Source: Kribbella turkmenica (GTDB taxonomy: Bacteria; Actinomycetota; Actinomycetes; Propionibacteriales; Kribbellaceae). Taken from it: DNA of 45,058 nt. The translations under genes were made by a program, and so were the position numbers. Within the stretch, counting starts at the first letter, position 1. Each line of letters opens with the position of its first letter. A model generated the notes under the pieces. It made no database searches. It worked only from the letters and a program-made list of their open reading frames with translations, and was not told the origin of the DNA. Shown piece by piece: positions 24,374-36,570 of this stretch. The DNA is taken from assembly GCF_004348725.1 (NCBI RefSeq), contig NZ_SMKR01000041.1, positions 1 to 45,058 of the forward strand. The letters run 5' to 3'.

Positions 24374-26359
24374 CTACTGTCCGATCGCGAACTGTTCGGG
24401 ATGGACGATGCCCGGGGCAACCGCCTCGATCATCGTGTCCGGCACGTTGTGGAAGTCGTTCTTCACGATGCCGTAGGTGTTCGGGACGGTGCTGATGCCG
24501 ATGTAGTAGAACTGGTCGGCCGCGATCTGCAGGATCTGCTTGCCCAGGTCCAGCGTCTTCGCCGGGTCCGGCTCCTGCCGGCCCTGGGTGAACAGCTCGA
24601 GCTGCTTCTTCACCTCGGCCGGCGGCTCGACACCTTCCTCACCCTTGGACTGGTACCACTGCGCCCAGCCGATGCCGTACCGCGCGCTGCCGTCGTTGGT
24701 CGGCACCCAGTAGTGGTCGCCGCCGGTGCCGGTCGGCAGCACGAACGTGCCACCGGTCCAGGTGCCGGCGTCGTGGTCGTTGGCCCTGACCCGCTCCTTG
24801 GCGAGGTCCTCGCTCACCGCCTGGGTCCGCAGCTCGACGCCGACCGCGCGCCAGCGCTTCTTCACGAACTCGATCGCCTCGACATGGTCCGGGAACGACT
24901 CGCTCACCAGCACGGTGACCGACACCGGCCGGCCGTCCGCGCCCAGCCGGCGGCCGTCGGCCGCCTTCTTCAGCCCGGCCTTGTCCAGGTGCTCGTTCGC
25001 CTTGGCCTCGTCGAACTCCAGGTACTGCGTGGCCAGCTGCTCGTTGTAGTACGGCGAGTCCTTCGGCGGAGCGCAGTTCCACGGCTCGCCCTGGCCGGCG
25101 TACACCGCGTCGATGATCTCCTTGCGGTTGATCGCGTAGGACAGGCCGATCCGGAAGTCCTTGTTCGCGAACAGCGCCCGCTTGACCGGGTTCTTGTGGG
25201 TCTGGTTGATGCCGATGATCATCGTGTTCGTCAGCTGGGTCGGCACCTCGAAGATCCGGTAGCCGCCCTTCTCCCGGTTCTGCGCGACCACCGGCTTGTT
25301 CTGCGCGGTACCGAAGTTGCGGTACTGCATGCCGAACTCGCCGTTCATCACCTTGAGCAGCTCGACCTGGGGGTCCTGGACCACCTCGACGCGGCAGGCG
25401 TCGATGTACGGCAGCTGCCGGCCGGCGTCGTCGATTTTCCAGTAGTACGGGTTGCGGGACAGAGTGACCGCGGAGCCCTTGCCCAGCGGCGTGGTCACCT
25501 TCCAGGGCGCCAGGGTCGGCTGCTCCGGGTTGGTCCACGGATTCTGCTTCTGCGCGAACAGGTCGACCCAGCTGCCGACTCCGGCCTTCTTCGCCAGCGC
25601 GTTCGCGTTCTTGTTGTATTTCAGGTGGAACTGCTGGAAGTAGTGCTTCGGCAGCAACATCCCGTAGGCACCCTCGCGGAGGAAGATCGCGTCGGCGATC
25701 TGGCCCAGCAGCGACGGCTGCGGTGCGGTGTAGGTGAGCTTCACCGTCCGCTCGTCGACCTTGTCCATCTGCACCAGCTTGCCGGTGTCGGGCGAAAGGA
25801 AGGCGTCGTAGACCCCGTCCGGGTGCAGGCCGGGGTCGCACTGCACCTCGAGGACCGTGAACATCAGGTCGTCCGCGGTGCACGGCTTGCCGTCGGACCA
25901 CTTCAGCCCTTCGCGGAGGGTGAAGGTGAACACCTTGCTGTCGGCATCGACCGTGTACTCGGCGACGTTCGCTTCCATCTCGTCGTACCCGGGTTTGCCG
26001 GTCTTGTCCGGCTTCCAGCGCACCAGCGGCTCGTAGTGCATCGCGTACCACAGCCACTGAGTGTCCTCCTGGGTCAGCATCGCCGACCGCCAGGTGCCGC
26101 CGTACATGGTCTTGCCGGCCAGCGGCTTGATCACCGGCGGGTTCTTCGGCAGCCGCTGGTCCAGCGGCGGCAGCGTGCCCTTGTCCACCAGCGCCTTGAG
26201 CATCGGCGACTCCAACTGGTCCGCCGTCGCGGCCTGGGCACCGGACCCGGCCGGCTTGGTGTCGAAGAAGCTGCACCCCGGCACAGTGGCGGCCACCAGG
26301 ACTCCGAGTCCGCCTTGCAGCACCCGTCGCCGGTCGACCTTGCGTACGTCTCCAGACAT
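24374..26359 (-). CDS. Solute-binding lipoprotein, family 5 (Dpp/Opp type), Tat and lipobox
   Basis: Substrate receptor of the importer. The N-terminus DRRRVLQGGLGVLVAATVPG is a Tat-like signal ending in a VPGC lipobox (Cys ~29), so it is membrane-anchored. The 661-residue length is longer than peptide-binding DppA and matches family-5 proteins that bind plant oligosaccharides. Family motifs include EGLKWSDGKPCTADDLMFT, KDFRIGLSYAINRKEIID and YYWKIDDAGRQLPYIDACR. The start at 26359 follows GGGAGG. A much longer in-frame extension is open upstream, but it is only the shadow of the pectate lyase gene. It lies 2 bp after the lyase gene. Confidence 0.94.
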   Translation of the reverse strand: MSGDVRKVDRRRVLQGGLGVLVAATVPGCSFFDTKPAGSGAQAATADQLESPMLKALVDKGTLPPLDQRLPKNPPVIKPLAGKTMYGGTWRSAMLTQEDTQWLWYAMHYEPLVRWKPDKTGKPGYDEMEANVAEYTVDADSKVFTFTLREGLKWSDGKPCTADDLMFTVLEVQCDPGLHPDGVYDAFLSPDTGKLVQMDKVDERTVKLTYTAPQPSLLGQIADAIFLREGAYGMLLPKHYFQQFHLKYNKNANALAKKAGVGSWVDLFAQKQNPWTNPEQPTLAPWKVTTPLGKGSAVTLSRNPYYWKIDDAGRQLPYIDACRVEVVQDPQVELLKVMNGEFGMQYRNFGTAQNKPVVAQNREKGGYRIFEVPTQLTNTMIIGINQTHKNPVKRALFANKDFRIGLSYAINRKEIIDAVYAGQGEPWNCAPPKDSPYYNEQLATQYLEFDEAKANEHLDKAGLKKAADGRRLGADGRPVSVTVLVSESFPDHVEAIEFVKKRWRAVGVELRTQAVSEDLAKERVRANDHDAGTWTGGTFVLPTGTGGDHYWVPTNDGSARYGIGWAQWYQSKGEEGVEPPAEVKKQLELFTQGRQEPDPAKTLDLGKQILQIAADQFYYIGISTVPNTYGIVKNDFHNVPDTMIEAVAPGIVHPEQFAIGQ

Positions 26360-26361
26360 CG

Positions 26362-28722
26362 TCACATTCCTCCCTGCTCGACCGTGATGTTGCTGAACTG
26401 CGCGGTCCCGTAGTCCACGAGGCCGTTGTCCTCCCTGCCCCCGTCGACCGCGAAGCCGATGTAGAAGGTCGGGCTCGGCATCGCGATCCGCTCGTAGCCG
26501 AACCGGTCCCACTTGACCTTGTCCGTCGAGATGAAGGCCTCGAACTCGACCTCCCGGGCGTGCGGGCGCTCGCGCCGGAGCAGCCGCAGCCAGTACTGCT
26601 GGGCCGGGTCGAGGTACTCGTCCTCGGTCCACGGCCACGGGCCGACACTCGGCGACGGCCCGTCGGTCTGGAACCGGATCGCCTGCGCCTTCATGCCACC
26701 GTCGTCGGTGACCCCGGCCACGCCACCGGCGTCGCCGACCGTGCCCGTGCCGCCGGCCACGCCGAACCCGATACCGCCGTACATGAACGGGGCGGCCGGG
26801 TCGAGACTGTCGCGGATCATCAGGCCGGCGGTGAGGCCGTTCGCGATCTTGCTGATGCTGTCGAGCCGGGCGGTGAGCTGGGCGACCGAGCCGGCACCGC
26901 CGACGCGGAGCTTGCGGTAGACGTAGTGGAAGTTGCTCGACCGGCCCAGGATCCGGCCGGACCCCTTGATCGTCAGGATCCCGCCGTCGAGGCTGCCCGA
27001 CCCCGGCACCGGCGGCCTGCCGACCGACGCCGAGGTCCAGCCCGGTGTGCCGGACTGCCGGTTGACGTGCACCGGCACCTGGGTCGACTGGGTCGCCGTG
27101 CCGTTCCGGTCGGTCGCCCGGGCGGTCAGCCAGTACGAGCCGTCGGCAACGTTCCTCCACTGGACCCGGTACGGCGCCCTGGTCGCCGTACCGATCAGCT
27201 GGTCCCCGGCGAAGAACTCGACGGTCGCCAGTTCGCCGCCCTTGTCGGGTGCGGCGTCGGCCTCGATCGTCACCGTGGCGGTCGTCCGCGCGGTGACGGT
27301 CTGGTTGTACTTCGGGCCGGTGATCCCCACGGCCGGGTTGCCGACCGGGTCGGGGACGATCGAGTTGAGGTAGTTCTCCAAGTAGGTGTAGCCGTTCGGA
27401 GCGATCTTCTGGGCGTCCGACGGGTCGTTCGGGTCGAGACCGTTGGCCTTCTCCCACCAGTCCGGGATGCCGTCGTGGTCGGAGTCGGCCGCGGCCTGGG
27501 TCGAGGTCAGCACCGGGAAGCCGCCGACCTCCTTCTGCGAGTTGATCAGCCGGCCGGTGCCGTGGCGGGCGTCGTTGACGATCCGCGCGTCGGCCGCGTC
27601 CCGCCGCGGCAGGATCGCCCCCGCTCCGCGCAGGACGGCGTCGTACGCCTTGGCCGCGGACTGGGTGTCGATCTCGTCCGCAAACGGCAGCGGCCGGGCG
27701 AGCTCGTTGATCCCGCCGATCGGGTAGCGGATGCCGCGGCGGTTGTGCGCGGTCACGTCCGGATGACCCTCGACCTGGTTGCCGGCCACGTGCCACTGGC
27801 CGCCGCGGTTCGCGCTCACGATGACCGGCGCGACTTCGGACAGGGTGCTCGGGCCGGGCTTGTAGTAGTTGCCGACGATGTTGATGCCGTTGGCCCACTC
27901 ACCGCCGTACACCGAGGTGTAACCGTGGTCGTAGATCACGTTGTTGCGGTGGTCGACCTCGAGGTTGATGTTCTCGGTGTAGCCGAACCGCGGCTGCCGG
28001 CCACCCTGGTGGGCGATCAGGTTGTGGTGGTAGCTGTTGCGCTCACCACCCCAGATGCCGCCGTACCCGTGCCGGTTCTTCGGGTGCGCCGACAGCGCGA
28101 GCCCCTCGGCGATGATGCACCACTGGATGGTGACGTCGAAGTTCCCGTACGGCGACAGGCACTCGTCGACCGCCCAGCTGAACGAGCAGTGGTCGATGAT
28201 CAGGTTGCGGATCTCCGGGCTGACCGAGCCGGGCACGTTGGTGTTGAACGCGTCGTCGGCGGCCGCGTTCCGGTCGCCGAGGCGGAACCGCAGGTACCGG
28301 ATGACGATGTCGTGCGCACCGCCCTTGATGCTGGTGCCGCGGCCGGACACGCAGATGCCGCCCCCGGGGGCGGTCTGGCCGGCGATCGTCAGGTTGTTGC
28401 CGGCGATCTCCAGGCCGCTGTCCAGCTCGATCGTGCCGGAGACCCGGAAGACCACGGTGCGGTCCGACCCGGAGACGGCGTCGCGGAGCGAGCCGGGGCC
28501 GGAGTCGGCGAGGGTCGTCACCTCGTAGACGGATCCGCCGCGGCCGCCCGTCGACCACTTGCCGGCGCCCTCGGCACCGGGGAAGGCCGGGAGCCGGTCC
28601 TCGGTGGTCCGGGTGCGCGCGGCCTGGGCGGGAACCGTGACGCCGAGGGTGGCGGCGGCTCCGACGGCGGCGGTGGTTCCGACGAACCCGCGACGGGTCC
28701 AGCCGGTGGATGCTTCGGTCAT
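26362..28722 (-). CDS. Tat-secreted pectate lyase (PL1) with Ig-like and C-terminal accessory domains
   Basis: It cleaves de-esterified homogalacturonan by beta-elimination outside the cell. The N-terminus TRRGFVGTTAAVGAAATLG with AQA cleavage site is a Tat signal. The PL1 beta-helix opens with FPGAEGAGKWSTGGRGGSVY and has LIIDHCSFSWAVDE and SYHHNLIAHQGGRQPRFG, which hold the calcium and catalytic-arginine positions. A calcium loop SDHDGIPDWWEKANGLDPND (~430) follows, then an Ig-like domain (~470-560). A C-terminal ~200-residue domain (MIRDSLDPAAPFMYGGIGFG, FEAFISTDKVKW) looks like a DUF1349/concanavalin-type carbohydrate-binding module. It is the first gene of the long minus-strand operon. 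The ATG at 28722 follows GCGAGG. Confidence 0.93.
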   Translation of the reverse strand: MTEASTGWTRRGFVGTTAAVGAAATLGVTVPAQAARTRTTEDRLPAFPGAEGAGKWSTGGRGGSVYEVTTLADSGPGSLRDAVSGSDRTVVFRVSGTIELDSGLEIAGNNLTIAGQTAPGGGICVSGRGTSIKGGAHDIVIRYLRFRLGDRNAAADDAFNTNVPGSVSPEIRNLIIDHCSFSWAVDECLSPYGNFDVTIQWCIIAEGLALSAHPKNRHGYGGIWGGERNSYHHNLIAHQGGRQPRFGYTENINLEVDHRNNVIYDHGYTSVYGGEWANGINIVGNYYKPGPSTLSEVAPVIVSANRGGQWHVAGNQVEGHPDVTAHNRRGIRYPIGGINELARPLPFADEIDTQSAAKAYDAVLRGAGAILPRRDAADARIVNDARHGTGRLINSQKEVGGFPVLTSTQAAADSDHDGIPDWWEKANGLDPNDPSDAQKIAPNGYTYLENYLNSIVPDPVGNPAVGITGPKYNQTVTARTTATVTIEADAAPDKGGELATVEFFAGDQLIGTATRAPYRVQWRNVADGSYWLTARATDRNGTATQSTQVPVHVNRQSGTPGWTSASVGRPPVPGSGSLDGGILTIKGSGRILGRSSNFHYVYRKLRVGGAGSVAQLTARLDSISKIANGLTAGLMIRDSLDPAAPFMYGGIGFGVAGGTGTVGDAGGVAGVTDDGGMKAQAIRFQTDGPSPSVGPWPWTEDEYLDPAQQYWLRLLRRERPHAREVEFEAFISTDKVKWDRFGYERIAMPSPTFYIGFAVDGGREDNGLVDYGTAQFSNITVEQGGM

Positions 28723-28858
28723 CGTCCATGCCTCGCTTTCGGCAGGGGGCGGCTGCTGCGCCGGCCAGATTTGAATATCTAGTCAGCTTCGAATGGAACG
28801 ACGGCCTCATGGTCACGGAGGTTACGAGCCGATGTCAAGAGCGTGACACCCGGTTTCC

Positions 28859-28871
28859 GCAATCGTTTGCA
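28859..28871 (+). promoter_or_regulatory. Candidate LacI-family operator, copy 1 of 2
   Basis: GCAATCGTTTGCA is repeated exactly 32 bp downstream. The core GCAATC/GTTTGC matches its reverse complement at 10 of 12 positions and has the central CG typical of LacI-family operators. It aligns with the sites at 2451, 2528 and 8026. Confidence 0.65.
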
Positions 28872-28890
28872 GTCTGTGCTTTCGTCGGCA

Positions 28891-28903
28891 GCAATCGTTT
28901 GCA
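28891..28903 (+). promoter_or_regulatory. Candidate LacI-family operator, copy 2 of 2
   Basis: Exact second copy of GCAATCGTTTGCA. The 32-bp spacing is about three helical turns, so two dimers would sit on the same face of the DNA and could cooperate. Confidence 0.65.
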
Positions 28904-28947
28904 CTCAACTCTTGCCGGGTGCTCGCGGGCAATGGTTACCTTCACCC

Positions 28948-30777
28948 ATGCCCCTTCGAGCACAGCGACAGATCGCGGCCCGGCGCCCACTGCGGCTCGG
29001 CGCAGCGACCATCACCGGCGGCTTCTGGCACGACCGCCGGGAGACGAACCGGACCTCGACCATCCCGGCAGCGGCGCGCCGGCTGGAGGAGGCCGGCACC
29101 TTGCGGAACCTGCGGCGCGCGGCCGGCCATGAGCCGGCCGGCGACGGGTTCGCCGGGAAGCTGTTCGCCGACACCGACGTCTACAAGTGGCTCGAGGCCG
29201 TCGCCTGGGAGCAGGCCCGGTCGGCGTCGGCCGAGCTCGCCGAGTGGCAGAAGACCACCAACGCGTTGGTGGAAGCCGCCCAGGAGCCGGACGGCTACCT
29301 CAACAGCTACGTCCGGCTGGTGCTCGGCGGGCAGCGGTTCGGCGACCTGGAGAAGGGCCACGAGCTGTACTGCGCCGGCCATCTCCTGCAGGCCGCGGTC
29401 GCGCAGTCGCGCGCGACCGGGGACCACACGCTGCTGGCGGTCGCGACCCGGTTCGCCGACCTGCTCTGCAAGACCTTCGGCCCCGGCCGGACCGAGGGCG
29501 TCGACGGTCATCCGCTGATCGAGATGGCGCTGGTCGAGCTGTACCGGGAGACGGGGACGTCGGCGTACCTCGAGCTGGCGTCGTACTTCGTGGAGGCGCG
29601 CGGGCACGGGCTGCTGGAACCGCCGGGTCATCACGGGCCGGCGTACTTCCAGGACCACCTGCCGGTGCGGGACGTCCGCACGCTGACCGGTCATGCGGTG
29701 CGGGCCCTGTACCTCGCCGCGGGCGCCACCGACGTCGCGGTCGAGACCGGAGACCAGGAGCTGCTGGACGCCCTGCGGTCGAGTTGGCAGACGATGGTCG
29801 AGAGCCAGACCTATCTCACCGGCGGAGTCGGATCACGCTGGTACGGCGAGGCGTTCGGCGACCCGTTCGAGCTGCCGCCGGACGCGGCGTACTGCGAGAC
29901 CTGCGCGGCGATCGCGAGCGTGCAGTGGAGCTGGCGACTGCTCCTCGCGACCGGCGAGAGCCAGTACGCCGATCTGATCGAGCGGACGCTGTACAACGCG
30001 GTGATCTCCGGTGTCTCGCTGACCGGTCGCGAGTTCTTCTACGTGAACACGCTGAAGGTCCGCAACAACGCGTTCGCCGACGACCAGCGGTCCGCGGTGG
30101 CGGGCCGGCAACCGTGGTTCGGGACGGCGTGCTGCCCGCCGAACGTGATGCGCACGCTGTCGTCCCTCGACCAGCTGATCGCGACCTCGGACGACGACGG
30201 TGTGCAGGTGCACCTGTATGCGCCGGCCACGGTGGCCGCGGAACTGGCGGCCGGCTCGGTCGGCCTCGAGGTGGCGACGCGGTATCCGTGGCACGGGCGG
30301 GTGACGGTGACGGTCACCGGGTCGCCGGCGCAACCGTGGACGTTGGCGCTGCGGCTGCCCGCGTGGGCCGCGGGCTGCACGGCCTCGGTCAACGGGATCG
30401 CGCAGCCGACCGGGCCGGCCGGGCGGATGCTCGAGCTTCGACGGACCTGGACGGTCGGCGACGAGGTCGTGCTCGACCTGCCGGTGGGTGCACGCCGTAC
30501 GGTGCCGGACGACCGGATCGACTCGGTGCGCGGCTGTGTGGCGATCGAGTGCGGGCCGTTGGTGTACTGCTTCGAGCAGGTAGACCAGGACCTCGTACTG
30601 GATGCGGCTGCTGTCTCGGCCGGCGACCTGGTCGAGGTGGAGCGCCCTGACTTGCTGGGTGGGGTGACGACGGTCGAGGTGCCGGCGCGGGACGGCCGGA
30701 TGCTGACCGCGATCCCCTACTATGCATGGGCGAACCGCGAGGTCGGGCCGATGACTGTGTGGATCGATGCCCGCTGA
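28948..30777 (+). CDS. Beta-L-arabinofuranosidase, GH127 (DUF1680)
   Basis: Cytoplasmic enzyme of 609 residues that should release beta-L-arabinofuranose (or a related sugar) from pectin or glycoprotein side chains. The start region PLRLGAATITGGFWHDRRE is typical of DUF1680. The zinc-cysteine site is intact: YCETCAAIAS (E317, C319) and GTACCPPNVMRTLSSL (C395 as probable nucleophile, C396). The helical motifs KTTNALVEAAQEPDGYLNSY and HELYCAGHLLQAAVA are conserved family blocks. The ATG at 28948 is chosen because the longer open frame upstream runs through the operator sites; no clear ribosome binding site is seen, so the mRNA may be leaderless. The stop lies 1 bp from the convergent SorC gene. 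Confidence 0.93.
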   Translation: MPLRAQRQIAARRPLRLGAATITGGFWHDRRETNRTSTIPAAARRLEEAGTLRNLRRAAGHEPAGDGFAGKLFADTDVYKWLEAVAWEQARSASAELAEWQKTTNALVEAAQEPDGYLNSYVRLVLGGQRFGDLEKGHELYCAGHLLQAAVAQSRATGDHTLLAVATRFADLLCKTFGPGRTEGVDGHPLIEMALVELYRETGTSAYLELASYFVEARGHGLLEPPGHHGPAYFQDHLPVRDVRTLTGHAVRALYLAAGATDVAVETGDQELLDALRSSWQTMVESQTYLTGGVGSRWYGEAFGDPFELPPDAAYCETCAAIASVQWSWRLLLATGESQYADLIERTLYNAVISGVSLTGREFFYVNTLKVRNNAFADDQRSAVAGRQPWFGTACCPPNVMRTLSSLDQLIATSDDDGVQVHLYAPATVAAELAAGSVGLEVATRYPWHGRVTVTVTGSPAQPWTLALRLPAWAAGCTASVNGIAQPTGPAGRMLELRRTWTVGDEVVLDLPVGARRTVPDDRIDSVRGCVAIECGPLVYCFEQVDQDLVLDAAAVSAGDLVEVERPDLLGGVTTVEVPARDGRMLTAIPYYAWANREVGPMTVWIDAR

Positions 30778-30778
30778 C

Positions 30779-31792
30779 TCAGTCGCCGGCGAGCCGTTCG
30801 GCGACCGTCCGGTCGGTGATCAGTACGTCGACCCAGCGGCCGAGGAGAGCCGCCCGGATGGCGGCGTACTTGCGCATTCCGCCGGCGACACCGACGCTGC
30901 GCAGGTCGTCGCTGCGCACCTGTGCGGCGGACAGACCCAGCACTCGCTGGTCGATCTCGGACCGCACCGGTTTGCCGTTTCCGTCGAAGAACCGCAGGCA
31001 GATGTCCCCGACGGCACCCTGGTCGCGCAGCACCTTCTGGTCCTCGGCGGTCATCGCGTTGCCGCTCTCCCGGAGCAGCGGCGACGGCTCCAGACTGCCG
31101 ATGCCGACCAGCAGCAGCGTGAGCCTGGACCACGCGTCCATCACCTCGCTGACCACCGGATCCCTCACCAGTGTCCGCTTCGCGTTCACGCTGCCGACCA
31201 GACCGGGCACCGGCAGCAGGACGGGCTGGGCGCCGGTGAGGTCCGCGAGCCGGCCGATCAAGCGCGCGGCCCGGGCCTGCGCGGCCGGGTTGCCGACGCC
31301 GCCGAGCACCTGCACGACCTCCTCGGCGACCTGCGTCGGCCGCGGTGTCATCGACTCGACGGTCGCCAGCAGGGTGGAGCTCCAGGACGAGATCCCGATC
31401 CGGTCGCCGCCGGTCAGCGTGGTCTCCAGGTACACCGCGGCGGCCGCGCCCAGGGCCGGGATGATGTGTGCGTCGTCCTCGCCGCTGGCGTCGACCACGA
31501 TCACCTCGCGCAGCCCGTACCGCTGCTCGACCGCGCCTTCCAGCTCGGTGTGCACACCGCTCGGCGGGATGACCACGGTCCGGACGATGCCGGCCACCAC
31601 CGCCTGCTTGAGCAGCCGGGACACCCGCGGCTGCGAGATGTGCAGCTGCGCGGCGATCTGCGGCTGGCGGACGCCCTGCTCGTGGTAGAGCTTCGCGACC
31701 TTGGTGAGCAGCCGCAGGTGATCCGCCGACGGCTGCCGCCGGACACCCGGCCGCGGCCCCGGTCCAGCACTCGCCGTCGTCATGCCCAGCAT
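30779..31792 (-). CDS. SorC/DeoR-type sugar-binding transcriptional regulator
   Basis: It has an N-terminal helix-turn-helix (LRLLTKVAKLYHEQGVRQPQ, HISQPRVSRLLKQA) and a SorC sugar-binding domain (PF04198 type) with GDRIGISSWSSTLLATVE, VVQVLGGVGNPAAQ, LLVGIGSLEPSPLLRESG and VGVAGGMRKYAAIRAALLG. Such regulators bind phosphorylated sugars. ATG 31792 and ATG 31783 are both possible starts; neither has a ribosome binding site. Only 23 bp lie between 31792 and the divergent GH2 start, so the two promoters must overlap coding sequence, and control of the GH2 gene is likely. The 3' end is 1 bp from the GH127 stop. Confidence 0.92.
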   Translation of the reverse strand: MLGMTTASAGPGPRPGVRRQPSADHLRLLTKVAKLYHEQGVRQPQIAAQLHISQPRVSRLLKQAVVAGIVRTVVIPPSGVHTELEGAVEQRYGLREVIVVDASGEDDAHIIPALGAAAAVYLETTLTGGDRIGISSWSSTLLATVESMTPRPTQVAEEVVQVLGGVGNPAAQARAARLIGRLADLTGAQPVLLPVPGLVGSVNAKRTLVRDPVVSEVMDAWSRLTLLLVGIGSLEPSPLLRESGNAMTAEDQKVLRDQGAVGDICLRFFDGNGKPVRSEIDQRVLGLSAAQVRSDDLRSVGVAGGMRKYAAIRAALLGRWVDVLITDRTVAERLAGD

Positions 31793-31797
31793 GCTAA

Positions 31798-34706
<2,909 letters not shown>

Positions 34707-34716
34707 GGGTGAGGCA

Positions 34717-36570
34717 GTGAAGCGTTTCGTGGTGGCCGGTGTGGTCTGCACCGGCGTGGTGGCTTCGCTCGTGTCGGCACCTGCCGGCGCGGCGCCCGGA
34801 GACGTGGGCGTGAGCGATCAGGCGTACGTACGGTACGACGGCGGTACCGATCCGGTACTGGCCGCCTGCTCGACCAACAACAGGCAGCAGAACGAGCCCG
34901 CCGCGAGCGTGGCCCCGCACAACCCGCAACTGATGTCGTCCGGGTCCAACGACTACTGCCCAGTCCCGACCGCCGGCGGCACCTGGGCGGGCTTCTACTA
35001 CTCGGGCAACGGCGGTACGTCCTGGACCAACAGCCTGCTGCCCGGCTACCCGGGCGACACCTCAGCGGCCGGTACGGCGTCGCCACTGCAGCGGATCGGG
35101 CTCACCAACGCCGGAGACCCGGTACAAGCCTGGGACAACGACGCGCACCTGTACTACGCGGGTATCGCCTTCAACCGGACTCGACCGGCACTCGGCTCGA
35201 TCTGGGTCGCGCGGTACGACTGGACGGGTGGCCCGACGCCGTCGTACGAGTTCACGACGCTGGTCGAACGCGGGACGCCGAGCCCGATCTTCCTCGGCCT
35301 GTTCCACGACAAGATCCAGCTCGAGGTGGACCGCGGCGCCGACAGCCCGCATGAAGGCAACGTCTACGTGTGCTGGGCCCGGTTCACCGCCAGTGGCCCG
35401 AACAACGGGGTGTTCCTGGCCCGGTCGAGTGACGGCGGTCAGACCTTCCGCAGCCAGAAGATCTCCGAGTCGGTGCACGGCAGCCAGTTCTGCGACATCG
35501 CGGTCACCCGCAACGGTGACGTCTACGTCGCGTGGCGGCAGTTCGAGTTCAACCCGGATCGCGGTCAGTTGCAGGGCAACGCGGTCGCGTGGGTCAAGTC
35601 GACCAACGGTGGCAAGTCGTTCACCAAGCCGGCCGTGGCCACCCCGTTCCTCGGCTGGGACCCGGGCGACCAGACCGTCTCCGCGCCCGCCTACGGCCAG
35701 GCGAAGTACGACGCCTGTCTGCGCGGCGACGGGACACCGGGGGCCTGCGCGAGCCCGGAGCCGCGGGCGTTCGCCCGGGACTGCGGCGACGGACCGCTCG
35801 CCTGTCAGTCCGGGTACGTGTTCCACCGGGTCAACTCGCAGGTCCGCATCACGGCGGACCCGACGGCGGCGGGTGATCCCGACGAGGTCTTCGTGGTGTA
35901 CGACGGCAGCGTCCCGGGATCGCAGACGTCGACGGGTACGACGTACGGCACGATCAGCGCCGGCGTCGGCAGCCAGGCGTCGGTCTACTTCCTGCGTACG
36001 ACGACGGGCGGGGCGTCCTGGTCCACGCCGGCCCGGATCGACGTACAGGTACGCGGACACCAGTACTTCCCCGACATCGTGGCGGAGTCCGGCCGGCTGC
36101 ACGCCGTCTGGCAGGACAGCCGGTTCGATGCCGCCTCCGGTCCGGACGGGCGTGACTTCCGCAGCGTCCCGGTCGGCAACCGTGCGGTGGCGGCGAACCC
36201 ACCGGGCGCGGTGTCCGCGGATGCGGGACTTGCGGCCTTCTACGCCCTGTCGGCCGACGGTGGCGCGACGTGGACGAGCTCCGAGGTGAGCACGGTACGG
36301 ACGATGCCGCAGTACGAGCAGTTCGGTGATCGCGACGTCCCGTTCTTCGGCGACTACAACTACATCGCCGCCTCGGGGACCACCGCGTTCATGACCTGGA
36401 CGGACCACCGGGACGTTGTCTCCGGCACCGATCCACGCTACGCACCGGACGGCACCGACGGCTTCGACGTCCTCCAGTGCCGAGCCGCCAACCCGGACGG
36501 CACCTTCGGCCCGGACACCTGCCCGAACGCAGGAGGCCTGGACCAGAACATCTACGGCGCCGTGCGGTAA
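34717..36570 (+). CDS. Secreted BNR/Asp-box beta-propeller protein of unknown function
   Basis: The 617-residue protein begins with a Sec signal peptide (MKRFVVAGVVCTGVVASLVS, cleavage near AGAA). Asp-box repeats typical of sialidase-like propellers follow: SGNGGTSWTNS, SSDGGQTFRSQ, STNGGKSFTKP, TTTGGASWSTP and SADGGATWTSS. Similar exported proteins are common in actinomycetes and mostly uncharacterised. I see neither the sialidase arginine triad nor an FRIP motif, so an enzymatic role is not supported. The GTG at 34717 follows GGGGGTGAGG. It lies 60 bp after GH2 with its own possible control region, and converges with DUF2550 through a strong hairpin. Whether it belongs to the pectin locus is uncertain. 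Confidence 0.85.
   Translation: MKRFVVAGVVCTGVVASLVSAPAGAAPGDVGVSDQAYVRYDGGTDPVLAACSTNNRQQNEPAASVAPHNPQLMSSGSNDYCPVPTAGGTWAGFYYSGNGGTSWTNSLLPGYPGDTSAAGTASPLQRIGLTNAGDPVQAWDNDAHLYYAGIAFNRTRPALGSIWVARYDWTGGPTPSYEFTTLVERGTPSPIFLGLFHDKIQLEVDRGADSPHEGNVYVCWARFTASGPNNGVFLARSSDGGQTFRSQKISESVHGSQFCDIAVTRNGDVYVAWRQFEFNPDRGQLQGNAVAWVKSTNGGKSFTKPAVATPFLGWDPGDQTVSAPAYGQAKYDACLRGDGTPGACASPEPRAFARDCGDGPLACQSGYVFHRVNSQVRITADPTAAGDPDEVFVVYDGSVPGSQTSTGTTYGTISAGVGSQASVYFLRTTTGGASWSTPARIDVQVRGHQYFPDIVAESGRLHAVWQDSRFDAASGPDGRDFRSVPVGNRAVAANPPGAVSADAGLAAFYALSADGGATWTSSEVSTVRTMPQYEQFGDRDVPFFGDYNYIAASGTTAFMTWTDHRDVVSGTDPRYAPDGTDGFDVLQCRAANPDGTFGPDTCPNAGGLDQNIYGAVR

Larger units (their letters stand above)
28723..28947. 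promoter_or_regulatory. Divergent promoter region of the pectate lyase operon and the GH127 gene
   Basis: This 225-bp non-coding stretch separates two divergent transcription units. It is locally AT-rich near 28769-28800, where the minus strand has TAGATA (28781-28776), a possible -10 for the lyase operon. On the plus strand TTGCCG (28912) and TACCTT (28937) could form a weak promoter for a nearly leaderless GH127 transcript. Two identical LacI-like sites lie between (28859-28871 and 28891-28903). Promoter assignments are tentative. Confidence 0.5.

Noticed and set aside
26360-27898. Long N-terminal extension of the family-5 SBP gene
   Set aside because: The extension is the off-frame shadow of the pectate lyase gene. 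The Tat/lipobox start at 26359 with GGGAGG is clear.
28843-28947. Upstream GTG start of the GH127 gene
   Set aside because: The added residues would be encoded by the tandem operator sites and do not resemble the family N-terminus.
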